From Vibrio sp. FE10 (GTDB lineage: Bacteria > Pseudomonadota > Gammaproteobacteria > Enterobacterales > Vibrionaceae), in NCBI RefSeq assembly GCF_030297155.1, contig NZ_AP028068.1, positions 1,178,001 to 1,242,000 on the forward strand: 64,000 nucleotides of DNA. Direction: 5' to 3'. The position numbers and the translations under genes are program-made. Below are positions 8,433 through 16,576 of this stretch, piece after piece (position 1 is the stretch's first letter; each line of letters starts with the position of its first letter). Under the pieces are notes generated by a model, which ran no database searches, was not told the origin of the DNA, and saw nothing but the letters and a program-made list of their open reading frames with translations.

Positions 8433-10304
8433 ATGTCGCAGTCACCTTTGGATCAAAAGGCTTTGGATCGAGAGCTTTCAGGTCAACAGCCCTCCTTATC
8501 TCAAATTAATGTGTTTCCGGTTAAATCAGTGGGCGGGATCGCACTCTCTTCTGCTTGGGTCGAAAAACAAGGTCTTACTTTCGACAGACGTTTTATGTTG
8601 GCACTGGCTGACGGTTCGATGATCACGGCGCGTAAGTATCCGAAAATGGTTAAGGTATCTTCAAGCTTGCAACCAGACGGTTTGATCTTTACTTACGAAG
8701 GTAAAGAACCGCTGCGTTTAAAATACGCGAACTTCAAGATGCAAGAAGCGCCAGCAACGGTTTGGAAGGACAGTTTCACTGCTTATACCACCAATGATGA
8801 AGCCGATGATTGGTTCAGCGATGTGTTGGGTGTTCGCGTTGAGTTATTGTTCTCTGGTGAGCAGTCGAATCGTGTTCGTGAAAAGCTTGGCCAGAATGTC
8901 AGTTTCGCTGATGGCTACCCAATGTTGGTGATCAGCCAAGCATCGCTAGATGAACTTAATCGCCGCAGCCCTGAAGTCCATTCAATGGACCAGTTCCGCA
9001 CTAACTTTGTGGTTTCTAATACAGAAGCCTTTGCTGAAGACAGCTGGAAGCGTATTCGTATTGGCGAGGTTGAATTCGAAGCGGTAAAGCCTTGTGAGCG
9101 TTGTATTCTTACGACAGTGGATGTTGAGCGTGGCGAATTTAGAGCAACAAAAGAACCGCTTAACACCTTCTCTACATTCCGTGCCAATGAGCGCGGTGGC
9201 GTTTTCTTTGGTCAGAATCTTGTGGCTAAAAATGAAGGTTTAGTCAAAGCCGGTGATGTGGTTGAAGTGCTCGAAACCAAAGAGAAAGAACACTATGAAG
9301 ACACTTGGGTTGAGTCGTTGCACTTAACGTGTGTTGAGCGCGAAGAGATCGCTCGTGACTTCACAACCTTTTGGTTAGAACCTGCGAAAGAGAACCACTC
9401 ACTACCAAGTTACCAGCCTGGGCAACATCTACCGATTGAGATGGTGATCAATGGCGAGAAGGTTTCTCGTCGTTACACGTTATCTTCTAGCCCTTCACGA
9501 GCGGGTCGTTTAGCGATTTCAGTGAAACGAGTGGACGATGGCCAAATCTCTAACTGGTTGAATGACCATTTCCAAGTGGGCGATACGCTAGTTGCTCAAA
9601 ACCCAGATGGTGCATTCTACTTAGAAGCAAACCCAACTCACCCGTTACTGCTGTTGTCTGCAGGCAGCGGCATTACGCCAATGTTGTCGATGCTTCGTTA
9701 CTTGGCAGACCATGGTCAGATCGATGATGTGGTTTTCTATCATCAATGCAGCAGTGAAGAAGACATTCCTTATCAAGCTGAGATTGATAAGATTGCCAGT
9801 GAGCATAAGGGTCTTCGTGTGATCTATTCGTTAAGCCAACCAACCAAAGAGTGGGATGGTTTATCTGGGCGTCTAAGTGTGTCGCATGTCGCGAAAATTG
9901 AAGAGCTACACAAACGCCAAGCATTCGTGTGTGGCCCTGACGGCTTTATGGATAACGCTAAGAAATTGCTGATTCAAATGGGACTAAACCCTCAGCATTA
10001 CCATCAAGAAGCATTTGGCGTGGCTCAGTCGACCGAGGAAGCTGTGAAGCAACTGCAATTGAGTGTGAATGGCTACTTGTTCGAAGGTAATAATCAGTCA
10101 ACTTTGCTAGAGCAAGCAGAGTCGGCGGGTGTGTCTATTGCTTCAAGTTGTCGTGCGGGTTTCTGTGGCGCTTGTAAAGTGACCCTTGAGTCAGGGCAAG
10201 TTCATCAGCCTGATGTACCAGCGTTACAAGATCATGAGCGTAACATGGGGCAGATACTGGCGTGTTGCAGTGTTCCGCAAACGGATATAGAAGTTGTGGA
10301 TTAA
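8433..10304 (+). CDS. MOSC domain / flavin reductase / 2Fe-2S ferredoxin fusion oxidoreductase
   Basis: A 623-residue three-part cytoplasmic protein. Residues about 25-100 are a MOSC N-terminal barrel (INVFPVKSVGGI, LTFDRRFML) and 130-280 a MOSC domain with the conserved KPCERCILTTVD cysteines, as in the molybdenum-cofactor-binding protein YcbX. Residues about 290-410 are an FAD-binding ferredoxin-reductase domain (RRYTLSSSPS), 410-520 an NAD(P)-binding domain (LLLSAGSGITPMLSML, CGPDGFM), and 540-623 a plant-type ferredoxin with the ligand pattern SSCRAGFCGAC and a final ACC. This joins a YcbX-like and an Hcr-like protein in one chain, so NAD(P)H electrons could pass through FAD and the iron-sulfur cluster to the Mo cofactor, possibly to reduce N-hydroxylated compounds; that substrate is inferred from YcbX. 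It is transcribed alone. Confidence 0.88.
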   Translation: MSQSPLDQKALDRELSGQQPSLSQINVFPVKSVGGIALSSAWVEKQGLTFDRRFMLALADGSMITARKYPKMVKVSSSLQPDGLIFTYEGKEPLRLKYANFKMQEAPATVWKDSFTAYTTNDEADDWFSDVLGVRVELLFSGEQSNRVREKLGQNVSFADGYPMLVISQASLDELNRRSPEVHSMDQFRTNFVVSNTEAFAEDSWKRIRIGEVEFEAVKPCERCILTTVDVERGEFRATKEPLNTFSTFRANERGGVFFGQNLVAKNEGLVKAGDVVEVLETKEKEHYEDTWVESLHLTCVEREEIARDFTTFWLEPAKENHSLPSYQPGQHLPIEMVINGEKVSRRYTLSSSPSRAGRLAISVKRVDDGQISNWLNDHFQVGDTLVAQNPDGAFYLEANPTHPLLLLSAGSGITPMLSMLRYLADHGQIDDVVFYHQCSSEEDIPYQAEIDKIASEHKGLRVIYSLSQPTKEWDGLSGRLSVSHVAKIEELHKRQAFVCGPDGFMDNAKKLLIQMGLNPQHYHQEAFGVAQSTEEAVKQLQLSVNGYLFEGNNQSTLLEQAESAGVSIASSCRAGFCGACKVTLESGQVHQPDVPALQDHERNMGQILACCSVPQTDIEVVD

Positions 10305-10341
10305 CGACTCGTTAGATCATTAAGAAAAGTGCATCAAATAG

Positions 10342-10383
10342 AAAAGGCCGGAAGCTCATTGAAATGAACGTCCGGCCTTTTTG
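10342..10383. terminator. Bidirectional terminator
   Basis: AAAAGGCCGGA pairs with TCCGGCCTTTT around a loop of about 18 bases, with A-run and T-run flanks. It lies between the convergent MOSC fusion and nadE genes. Confidence 0.85.
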
Positions 10384-10405
10384 ATTCGGAGATTAATTCA
10401 AAAAA

Positions 10406-11236
10406 TTAATCGTAAATCGTTGGGATTGGTTGACGCTTGTGCTGTGTTGCTTTGTAGATGCCAACTAAGCGATCTGATACATCTTGAGGGACTTCTTTGC
10501 CTTCAAGGAAATCATCAATCTGATCGTAAGAAAGGTTCAAGGCTGCTTCATCGGCTTTCTGTGGATCAAGCTCTTCTAGATCGGCAGTAGGAACTTTCTT
10601 AACAAGTTGCTCTGGAGCGCCCAGCGTTGCTGCAAGCTCACGAACTTGGCGTTTGTTCAAACCAAACAGTGGTGCTAAATCACATGCGCCGTCACCGTGC
10701 TTAGTGTAGAAGCCAGTGATGTTTTCCGCTGAATGGTCAGTACCAATCACAAGGCCGCCAACGTAACCCGCAATTTCGTATTGTGCGATCATGCGAGCAC
10801 GGGCTTTTACATTACCTTTCACAAAGTCGATTTTCGCAGAATTTGTTGGTAGTAAGCCTGTACCTTCTAAAGCTACGTGAGAGGCTGCGTGAAGCCCATC
10901 AACACCCGCTTTAATGTTTACAGAAACGGATTGAGAAGGCTGGATGAAAGAGAGAGCAAGTTGTGCTTCGTCTTCATCTTTTTGCTCGCCGTATGGTAGG
11001 CGAACCGCGATGAATTGATACTCATTGCTGCCAGAGTTTTCATTCAGGCTGTCGATTGCCATTTGTGCTAAACGTCCACAGGTCGTTGAGTCTACACCGC
11101 CACTGATACCAAGGATCAGAGACTTGCAACCCGACTGCTGAAGTTTCGTTTTAATAAAGTCCACACGACGAGTCACTTCGAAGTGAGGGTCAATTGAAGG
11201 TAGTACGCGCATTTCGTCACGAATTAACTGTTCCAT
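10406..11236 (-). CDS. nadE: Ammonia-dependent NAD+ synthetase
   Basis: A 276-residue NAD synthetase that converts nicotinate adenine dinucleotide to NAD+ with ATP and ammonia. The ATP-binding P-loop [17 protein letters not shown] is at residues about 42-58. [20 protein letters not shown] (about 174) is the deamido-NAD-binding stretch, and [12 protein letters not shown] (about 213) is also conserved. There is no N-terminal glutaminase domain and the length fits the E. coli enzyme, so ammonia is the direct nitrogen donor. It is divergent from a NadD-like gene across 109 bases, so both may be controlled together. Confidence 0.96.
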   Translation of the reverse strand: MEQLIRDEMRVLPSIDPHFEVTRRVDFIKTKLQQSGCKSLILGISGGVDSTTCGRLAQMAIDSLNENSGSNEYQFIAVRLPYGEQKDEDEAQLALSFIQPSQSVSVNIKAGVDGLHAASHVALEGTGLLPTNSAKIDFVKGNVKARARMIAQYEIAGYVGGLVIGTDHSAENITGFYTKHGDGACDLAPLFGLNKRQVRELAATLGAPEQLVKKVPTADLEELDPQKADEAALNLSYDQIDDFLEGKEVPQDVSDRLVGIYKATQHKRQPIPTIYD

Positions 11237-11345
11237 TCGTATTCCTTTCCTGCAAGCAAATTAAAAATCTAGTGTTATCATACATAAATCATCCGATTTA
11301 AAAACCTCTTTGCACAAGCTTAGAAAGAGAAGGCAGTAATAAATA

Positions 11346-11867
11346 ATGGAAAAAATAGCCATTTTCGGTAGTGCGTTTAATCCACCGAGCTTAGGGCATA
11401 AAAGTGTGATTGATTCGTTGGCTCACTTTGACAAAATTCTTCTAGTTCCAAGTATTGCCCATGCTTGGGGAAAAGAGATGCTAGACTTTGATACGAGATG
11501 TCAGTTAGTTAGCGCATTTATCAGTGATCTTTCACTGGATCAAGTTGAGCTATCATTGATTGAAAAGAGCTTGTTTACTCCCGGTGAAAGCGTGACAACT
11601 TATGCTGTGCTCAGTGAGCTGCAAAAGTTACATCGTGACGCGGAACTCACGTTCGTTATTGGGCCTGACAACTTCTTTAAGTTCTCATCTTTCTATAAAT
11701 CAGATGAGATTACCGAGCGATGGTCTGTAATGGCTTGCCCTGAAAAAGTCAAAATCCGCAGTACAGATATTCGTAATGCGTTGATAAGTGGAAGCGATGT
11801 TGCAAAACTGAGTACAAAGTCAGTTACAAAGATGTTGCAAGATAGTGGACTGTATCAGATAATGTGA
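11346..11867 (+). CDS. Nicotinate-nucleotide adenylyltransferase-like protein
   Basis: A 173-residue nucleotidyltransferase of the NadD/CTP-transferase fold. IAIFGSAFNPPSLGH (residues 4-18) is the GxFxPxHxGH-type nucleotide-binding motif, with SLGH giving the second histidine. FVIGPDNFFKFSSFYK (about 100-115) corresponds to the NadD GxDxxxxxxxW region, and IRSTDIRNAL (about 138) to the ISSTxIR motif. It is shorter than E. coli NadD (213 residues), so it may be a paralogue with a related substrate. Together with divergent nadE it suggests an NAD-synthesis pair. The next gene follows 27 bases later and may be co-transcribed. Confidence 0.8.
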   Translation: MEKIAIFGSAFNPPSLGHKSVIDSLAHFDKILLVPSIAHAWGKEMLDFDTRCQLVSAFISDLSLDQVELSLIEKSLFTPGESVTTYAVLSELQKLHRDAELTFVIGPDNFFKFSSFYKSDEITERWSVMACPEKVKIRSTDIRNALISGSDVAKLSTKSVTKMLQDSGLYQIM

Positions 11868-11894
11868 GTTCACTAATTAAGAGGTCAGAGGACT

Positions 11895-12377
11895 ATGCTA
11901 AAGAGCGCGATACCAGCGACGTTGATCATGGCAGCATGCAGTATGCCTGCGCACGCTGATTGTGATTTTTTTAGCTTAGATTCAATCATGCTGACTTCTG
12001 ATGATGAAAACAGCTGCTTAGACTTCTCTTCGAGTATTGAGTCTTTTGGCCAACGTATGATGGAAATCAGTGGACTAAGTGACGAAGAGCCTGAAGCGCC
12101 AGACTATTGGTCTGACTGGGTTATTCAAAGTAAAGACACGCCATTGTTAACGCAAAGCCTTGAGTCGAACTATGTTGGTTTGGGGATGTGGTTTCCAGAA
12201 GATCTTGAAGATGAGCAGTACGATATGTCTACAGAAGAGTGGTTGATGAATCACGGCCTTCAACTGAGTATTGGCTTTGGTGAGAAAGTTGACGGGCAAC
12301 CTCGTATGCGCTTTGACTACCGTTGGCATGATTCACGAGACGCAGACCTTATGATGCAGGTCGAGCTACCTTTCTAG
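11895..12377 (+). CDS. Secreted hypothetical protein
   Basis: A 160-residue protein with a signal peptide (residues 1-21, cleavage likely after MPAHA). Two cysteines (D-C-D at 23 and S-C-L at 41) may form a disulfide. The mature part is strongly acidic. The C-terminal half alternates polar and hydrophobic residues (LQLSIGFGEK, MRFDYRWHD, LMMQVELPF) and ends in phenylalanine, which resembles outer-membrane beta strands, although the protein is too small for a full barrel. RBS GAGG lies before the ATG. It may be co-transcribed with the NadD-like gene and is followed by a bidirectional terminator. I do not recognise the family. Confidence 0.75.
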   Translation: MLKSAIPATLIMAACSMPAHADCDFFSLDSIMLTSDDENSCLDFSSSIESFGQRMMEISGLSDEEPEAPDYWSDWVIQSKDTPLLTQSLESNYVGLGMWFPEDLEDEQYDMSTEEWLMNHGLQLSIGFGEKVDGQPRMRFDYRWHDSRDADLMMQVELPF

Positions 12378-12450
12378 ATAAAAGTACCCTTTTAGGTAAA
12401 GTATCTTTTTAGGTACATTAGCTCTGAGCTAAGAAGCGATAAGAATATAG

Positions 12451-12484
12451 AAAAGCCGCAAAAACTGAGTTTTTGCGGCTTTTT
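12451..12484. terminator. Bidirectional terminator
   Basis: AAAAGCCGCAAAAACT pairs with AGTTTTTGCGGCTTTT almost without a loop, with A and T tracts on both sides, between convergent genes. Confidence 0.85.
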
Positions 12485-12554
12485 GGTATCTGGTGTTTTG
12501 TCGTTTAATTTAGATGTTTGGTTTACAAACTGACTGAAGAGGGGATTTAACTCT

Positions 12555-12586
12555 CTCAGCAACTCAGCAACTCAGCAACTTAGCGA
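12555..12586. repeat. 8-base tandem repeat CTCAGCAA
   Basis: Three exact copies of CTCAGCAA followed by a fourth, altered copy (CTTAGCGA). They lie between a terminator and the end of the cupin gene. A closely related octamer array is at 37236-37299. Confidence 0.8.
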
Positions 12587-12633
12587 GTGAAGAACAGTCA
12601 AGTGAGCAGAGAGCAGGTGTTCGATACTCTTGC

Positions 12634-13260
12634 CTATAGGTCTTCACCAAACACGAGCATGCACAGCTGTTCGAACTCTTCTTCTTTTCCAGAGAACAAA
12701 TCATCAATCACAAGCGTACGCTTTTGACCTGATTGCATACGCTTCTTCGCTTCACGCATGACCATCACCAAGGTGTGTTCTTGTGGCAGATTCGAATCAT
12801 CAATGTTCCACTGATTGAATCGCTGAGATAGGGCACTTTCACAAAGCAGAGGTTTAAACGCCAGTACTTCTTGTTTGAGCACAGACAGCATGTCTTTAAA
12901 TGCTTGCTCAGTATTGTTGGCATTGGTCGCGCGAGCTTTGGTGAGTTCTAGTTTCTCTAATAGCGCCAATGACAGGTTAGTTTGCGTGATGTAACCCGCT
13001 TGTCTTGGGAACGAGTCGGTCAGACGAACGGAAAAATCGACACGATTCACCTGTGTATTTGGAAAGTAGGTCAGTGAGGTTAAGCAGTCATAAGGAACCC
13101 AAATGCTCTGTCCAGGTTCAACGGCATATTCTTGTTTACCTAGCTTTATCAAAACCAAACCACTCTGAACCGATACAAGGCTATGTTTTAGTACTTTCTT
13201 GCGTGGTGTGATCACCAAGTGTGAAAAGTAAGCCGATGTATATTCAATCGCGAAGTTCAT
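12634..13260 (-). CDS. AraC-type cupin domain protein without DNA-binding domain
   Basis: A 208-residue protein whose N-terminal half (residues about 10-100) is a cupin resembling the ligand-binding part of AraC regulators (HSLVSVQSGLVLIKLG, VEPGQSIWVPYDCL). The C-terminal half is helical and charged and ends LFSGKEEEFEQLCMLVFGEDL; no clear pair of helix-turn-helix motifs is visible. It may act as a sugar or small-molecule sensor or as a partner of another regulator. It is transcribed alone, divergent from the acyltransferase gene. The function is uncertain. Confidence 0.65.
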   Translation of the reverse strand: MNFAIEYTSAYFSHLVITPRKKVLKHSLVSVQSGLVLIKLGKQEYAVEPGQSIWVPYDCLTSLTYFPNTQVNRVDFSVRLTDSFPRQAGYITQTNLSLALLEKLELTKARATNANNTEQAFKDMLSVLKQEVLAFKPLLCESALSQRFNQWNIDDSNLPQEHTLVMVMREAKKRMQSGQKRTLVIDDLFSGKEEEFEQLCMLVFGEDL

Positions 13261-13435
13261 AGATAGTACCTTAGTTTTGGGACGTCAAGATTACCGCTAA
13301 TCTTAAAGAATGCCAACAATAACAGGGGAATTTCAATCTTTCTGGTCTGACCTTGTCAAAAGTATGGGTTCTGTAGCTGCGGGAAGTCAAAACAACGCGT
13401 AGAATAAGCCAGCTATTTATTATATGAATTAAAAA

Positions 13436-14542
13436 ATGACCTCTCCGATCGATCCATATGTTGATATTCGCCCTTACGGCGATGATGAAATTCCAGCGGC
13501 ACTAAACCGCCTTATTAATGATGAAGAATTTATCAGTGCGATTCTGCACTATCGTTTTTCAAACCATGCGTCTTGGTTTAAAGCATTAATGAGCCCTATC
13601 TTGCGCGTTTACTTGAAAATGAAATGGAGCAAGCTCACCAGCGTTGAGTCCATTCAGATTGAAGTTAAGAAGTACTTGCGAGATACGTTAGCGAAAACCA
13701 CTAATGGTGTGACATACACAGGTGTGGAGTCTCTAGACGCTAACCAAGCTTACCTGTTTATTTCAAATCACCGCGATATTGCTATGGATCCGGCGTTAGT
13801 TAACTACGCATTGCATCACAACAATCACCAAACCTGCCGCATTGCAATTGGTGACAACTTGTTGAAGAAACCATGTGCGACTGAACTGATGCGCCTTAAT
13901 AAGAGCTTCATCGTAAAGCGTTCTTTGAAAGGACCACGTGAAATGATGAAAGCGCTTGGCCAGCTCTCTTCGTACATCAAGCACTCTTTGGATACGGGTA
14001 ATTCAATCTGGATCGCTCAAAAAGAAGGTCGTGCAAAAGACGGTAACGATTTTACCGAGCCAGCAATCTTGAAGATGTTCCATGTTGAAGGGCGTAAGCA
14101 AAAAATTGCATTCCCTGAATACGTGAAATCATTGAAGATCGTTCCTGTGTCCATTTCATACGAAAACGACCCATGTGACATTGCTAAAGCGATTGAGCTT
14201 TTTGAAAAAGACGTAAACGGCAGTTACGAAAAAGGTGAGTTTGAAGATATCGAAAGTATCATTCAAGGTATCATCGGTAATAAAGGACGCGTGCATGTTG
14301 GTTTTGGTCAGGTTATCGATCAAGATTTCGATACTCCAGAAGCTCTTGCTCAAGAGATCGACCGCCAGATCCATGAAAACTACAAACTGTTCCCAGTCAA
14401 CTTGTTGGCTGCTGAGAAAGAAGACGAGTCTATTACAGACGTCGTTAAGAAAGAGTTTGAAGAAAAGCTGTCAGGCCTACCTCAAGGTGCTCGTCAGTAC
14501 TTGATTGATAGCTATGCGAACCCAGTGAAGAACATTGGTTAG
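13436..14542 (+). CDS. 1-acylglycerol-3-phosphate acyltransferase-like protein
   Basis: A 368-residue protein of the PlsC-like acyltransferase superfamily, expected to transfer acyl chains to a glycerophospholipid acceptor. The active-site block is LFISNHRDIAMDPALVNYAL (about residues 108-127). FIVKRSLKGPREMM (about 159) and IWIAQKEGRAKDG (about 186, the EGxR-type block) follow in the usual order. The H and D of the first block are separated by five residues (HRDIAMD) instead of the usual four, which I associate with a distinct subfamily. It has a long N-terminal extension and a C-terminal tail of about 130 residues. Transmembrane segments are not obvious, so it may be peripheral. Monocistronic. 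Confidence 0.8.
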   Translation: MTSPIDPYVDIRPYGDDEIPAALNRLINDEEFISAILHYRFSNHASWFKALMSPILRVYLKMKWSKLTSVESIQIEVKKYLRDTLAKTTNGVTYTGVESLDANQAYLFISNHRDIAMDPALVNYALHHNNHQTCRIAIGDNLLKKPCATELMRLNKSFIVKRSLKGPREMMKALGQLSSYIKHSLDTGNSIWIAQKEGRAKDGNDFTEPAILKMFHVEGRKQKIAFPEYVKSLKIVPVSISYENDPCDIAKAIELFEKDVNGSYEKGEFEDIESIIQGIIGNKGRVHVGFGQVIDQDFDTPEALAQEIDRQIHENYKLFPVNLLAAEKEDESITDVVKKEFEEKLSGLPQGARQYLIDSYANPVKNIG

Positions 14543-14543
14543 G

Positions 14544-14605
14544 TCGCCGTTGCTTAATAAGCAAAATGGTTAGCTCGCCGTTGCCTAGTAAGTAAAATAG
14601 CTAGT
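14544..14605. repeat. Imperfect 31-base tandem duplication
   Basis: TCGCCGTTGCTTAATAAGCA (from 14544) is repeated as TCGCCGTTGCCTAGTAAGTA (from 14575), each followed by AAATGGTTAG or AAATAGCTAG. It lies between the acyltransferase stop and the terminator. Confidence 0.65.
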
Positions 14606-14676
14606 AAGCATAAAGGCTAGGCTAGTGAGCTTATTAGTTGGTGGGCATAGTCGCTAACCAACAAGAGATTGAATTG

Positions 14677-14702
14677 AAAAAGGAGCCTTAGGCTCCTTTT
14701 TT
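14677..14702. terminator. Bidirectional terminator
   Basis: AAAAAGGAGCC pairs with GGCTCCTTTTT around TTA, between the convergent acyltransferase and repeat-protein genes. Confidence 0.85.
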
Positions 14703-14705
14703 GTA

Positions 14706-15305
14706 TCAGCGAGCAACCGCGCCACCGAGATCTAAGTTGGTTGGCCAAGTGGTAATCGTGTTACCACCTAGGTAGATGTTTCCTTTCACTGTCATCGTAT
14801 CGGGGAATGCAGTAATCGCAGAACCGCCTATATATAAGTCTCCATCAATGACTATTCCATTCGGGAGTTCCGTCAAAGGAGTGCGAATCACGCTAAGGTC
14901 GCCTTTCACTCGCAAACCGTTGGGTAATCTTTGTAATGGCGTATCGGTAAGGTTAATAAAGCCACCGACCCTGACGCCTCTCGGCCAACTGGTGATTTGG
15001 CTGCCAATCAAGTCGACATAGCCTTTAATCTTCACTCCCGAAGGAACACGGGCGAGTTGGCTGTTACCGCCTTTAAGGCTGCCATTTACTTCTAACCCTT
15101 TGGGTAGGCGTGTTATCGCGGTATTTTCTATATTGAGGTTGCCATCGACCACTAAACCCGTCGGAAGCGACGTGTAAGGCTTATTTCGTAAATATAAGTT
15201 TCCGTAATTATCGAGATGGTTCAATATTTGATACTGATCGAGTGGTTCTGCGGTCACATTTGTTATGGTTAAAGAACCAATAATAAGTGCAATTATTCGG
15301 AGCAT
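14706..15305 (-). CDS. Secreted protein made of about eight 20-residue repeats
   Basis: A 199-residue protein with a signal peptide (residues 1-19, ending NVTAE). Residues about 45-195 form a regular array with a period of 20 and a consensus close to LPxGLxVxGxLxIxxTxIT, for example RLPNGLRVKGDLSVIRTPLT and ELPNGIVIDGDLYIGGSAIT. Proline, glycine and aliphatic positions recur, as in leucine-rich-repeat or beta-solenoid folds. The last copy is truncated. The protein has no cysteine and no anchor, so it is probably periplasmic or secreted. It is transcribed alone. The function is unknown; similar short LRR-like arrays often bind proteins. Confidence 0.75.
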   Translation of the reverse strand: MLRIIALIIGSLTITNVTAEPLDQYQILNHLDNYGNLYLRNKPYTSLPTGLVVDGNLNIENTAITRLPKGLEVNGSLKGGNSQLARVPSGVKIKGYVDLIGSQITSWPRGVRVGGFINLTDTPLQRLPNGLRVKGDLSVIRTPLTELPNGIVIDGDLYIGGSAITAFPDTMTVKGNIYLGGNTITTWPTNLDLGGAVAR

Positions 15306-15406
15306 AACAAGCTTCTTATTACGATAGACCTTAACACTATAATGAAAAAATTATTCTCGCATAGTGTTTTACTCATTTGTTGGTAGGTAAAAAGGAATAG
15401 CGCACA

Positions 15407-15709
15407 ATGAAAGGTGAATCTGTGATTGAAATAAAGCGTCAAATTCTAAAAGGTTTTGTGATTTTAACTTCTGTGTTTTGTTCAGTATCAGCGAATGCTA
15501 ATAAAATAATATCTACGCCTGCTAAGGCTGCAGTTGTCGTCACTCAGAGTGGTTCACAGCAACGAGTTTGTTATTATGATGATAAGGCATATAGCCTAGG
15601 TGCCGTCGTAGAAGTTTCTGGTGTGTTGATTCGATGTGCTGCCGAAAATGATTTTGAGACCAATGGTGCTCTGGGGTGGATTGAAATTATAAAAAAAGAC
15701 GAGAAATAA
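15407..15709 (+). CDS. DUF1496 (YnjH-like) small secreted protein
   Basis: A 100-residue protein with a signal peptide ending near SANA (residue 31). The mature domain has the DUF1496 core QRVCYYDDKAYSLGAVVEVS followed by GVLIRCAAEN and NGALGWIEI, with two cysteines that may form a disulfide. GTG at 15422 (VIEIKRQ...) has a better placed ribosome-binding site (AAGGTGA) than ATG 15407 and gives a more typical signal peptide, so the protein may be five residues shorter. The terminator overlaps the last codons. The role of this family is unknown. Confidence 0.8.
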   Translation: MKGESVIEIKRQILKGFVILTSVFCSVSANANKIISTPAKAAVVVTQSGSQQRVCYYDDKAYSLGAVVEVSGVLIRCAAENDFETNGALGWIEIIKKDEK

Positions 15710-15720
15710 ACTCGTCTTTT
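15693..15720 (+). terminator. Terminator overlapping the DUF1496 stop codon
   Basis: AAAAGACGAG pairs with CTCGTCTTTT around AAATAAA. The stem's left arm encodes the last residues KKDEK, so coding and termination signals are shared. Confidence 0.85.
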
Positions 15721-15745
15721 AGTAATATGAATATTAGTGCTTAAA

Positions 15746-16045
15746 TTAACGCGCTAGAGAGCGAGTCTTAAGTTCGAAAATAATCTTCTCAGCACTTACT
15801 TCAAATTTAAAGCGAGCATGTAATTCAGTGCTCTCTTCTGTCATCTCTGACGCTTCAAACTCGACGTCACCAGACACTTGCTTCGCTAGCTCAACGTACT
15901 TAGCAAACTCAGCTTCAATAAGGGCTTTAGAATTACCGTAAACCGTTACCTCAGCAACCTCATCGCCTTCTTTGATGATGAAGCCGATTTCACCTGCGCA
16001 ACCGCAAGCCTCACATACATCATTGTTATTAACATCTTGGCTCAT
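15746..16045 (-). CDS. YfcZ/YiiS family protein (DUF406)
   Basis: A 99-residue cytoplasmic protein starting MSQDVNNNDVCEACGCAGEI. The cysteine cluster CEACGC followed by GFIIKEGDEVAEV and a C-terminal alpha/beta part fits the YfcZ/YiiS family, whose function is unknown. The start was set at 16045 because AAGAGGA precedes it by eight bases; the 14 residues encoded further upstream are unlikely to be translated. Monocistronic, divergent from luxT. Confidence 0.85.
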   Translation of the reverse strand: MSQDVNNNDVCEACGCAGEIGFIIKEGDEVAEVTVYGNSKALIEAEFAKYVELAKQVSGDVEFEASEMTEESTELHARFKFEVSAEKIIFELKTRSLAR

Positions 16046-16176
16046 AAATAATCCTCTTACAAAGTCTGAGGTTATTCTAACGAGCAATTTGATCTGTATC
16101 TACAAAAATTAAAATCTTTGAACTAATTTACACTGGTATGCTATGTTGTTTGTATAGAGATAAAATTAATACGAAC

Positions 16177-16191
16177 TTTCGCGGCGCGAAA
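16177..16191. promoter_or_regulatory. Perfect palindrome TTTCGCG-G-CGCGAAA
   Basis: A 7-1-7 perfect inverted repeat rich in CpG within a very AT-rich region, 132 bases upstream of the YfcZ-like start and 385 before luxT. It is typical of an operator for a dimeric regulator that I cannot name. Confidence 0.4.
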
Positions 16192-16197
16192 TATCTA

Positions 16198-16213
16198 TGT
16201 GATCTTGATCATG
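16198..16213. promoter_or_regulatory. CRP-like site
   Basis: TGTGATCTTGATCATG agrees with TGTGA-N6-TCACA at eight of ten fixed positions. It could serve the YfcZ-like gene or luxT. Confidence 0.4.
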
Positions 16214-16576
16214 TTTTTCTGAAGATTAATGTTATTAATTTGTCAGAATATCATTCACTTAGTTGCGTCAGGAATGATTTTATAAGACTATCTATCGCTT
16301 GATAGGTATTTATACAATGAATTTTTCGTTGGGTATTTCATATTCTAAGTAGTTATTTAAAATTACCGACTTAGGATCGTAAGGTGGTTATTCGAAGAGT
16401 AATTAGACGAAGCGTCCAGAGAGGCGTCACTGTAGAATTATTCGTACATAGTATTTGTGTGAATGTAGTTATAAATACTTGCGATAAAACACCTTGCTCA
16501 CATAATGCTGATAACGATTTGCATTCTTACTTCATTTGACTGAGTTAGATGGATTTACAAAGAGAAGAGCCTGAAT

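Larger units (their letters stand above)
16046..16576. other. Long intergenic region upstream of luxT, 531 bases
   Basis: AT-rich DNA between the divergent YfcZ-like gene and luxT. It carries a perfect 7-1-7 palindrome (16177-16191), a CRP-like site (16198-16213), ATTAATGTTATTAATTTG around 16227-16244, and a small inverted repeat CTATC(GCTT)GATAG near 16292. The length suggests complex control of luxT or a small RNA. No open reading frame with a good start was seen. Confidence 0.55.

Noticed and set aside
15746..16087. Longer form of the YfcZ-like protein starting at 16087
   Set aside because: The start at 16045 has a good ribosome-binding site and gives the family's usual N-terminus.
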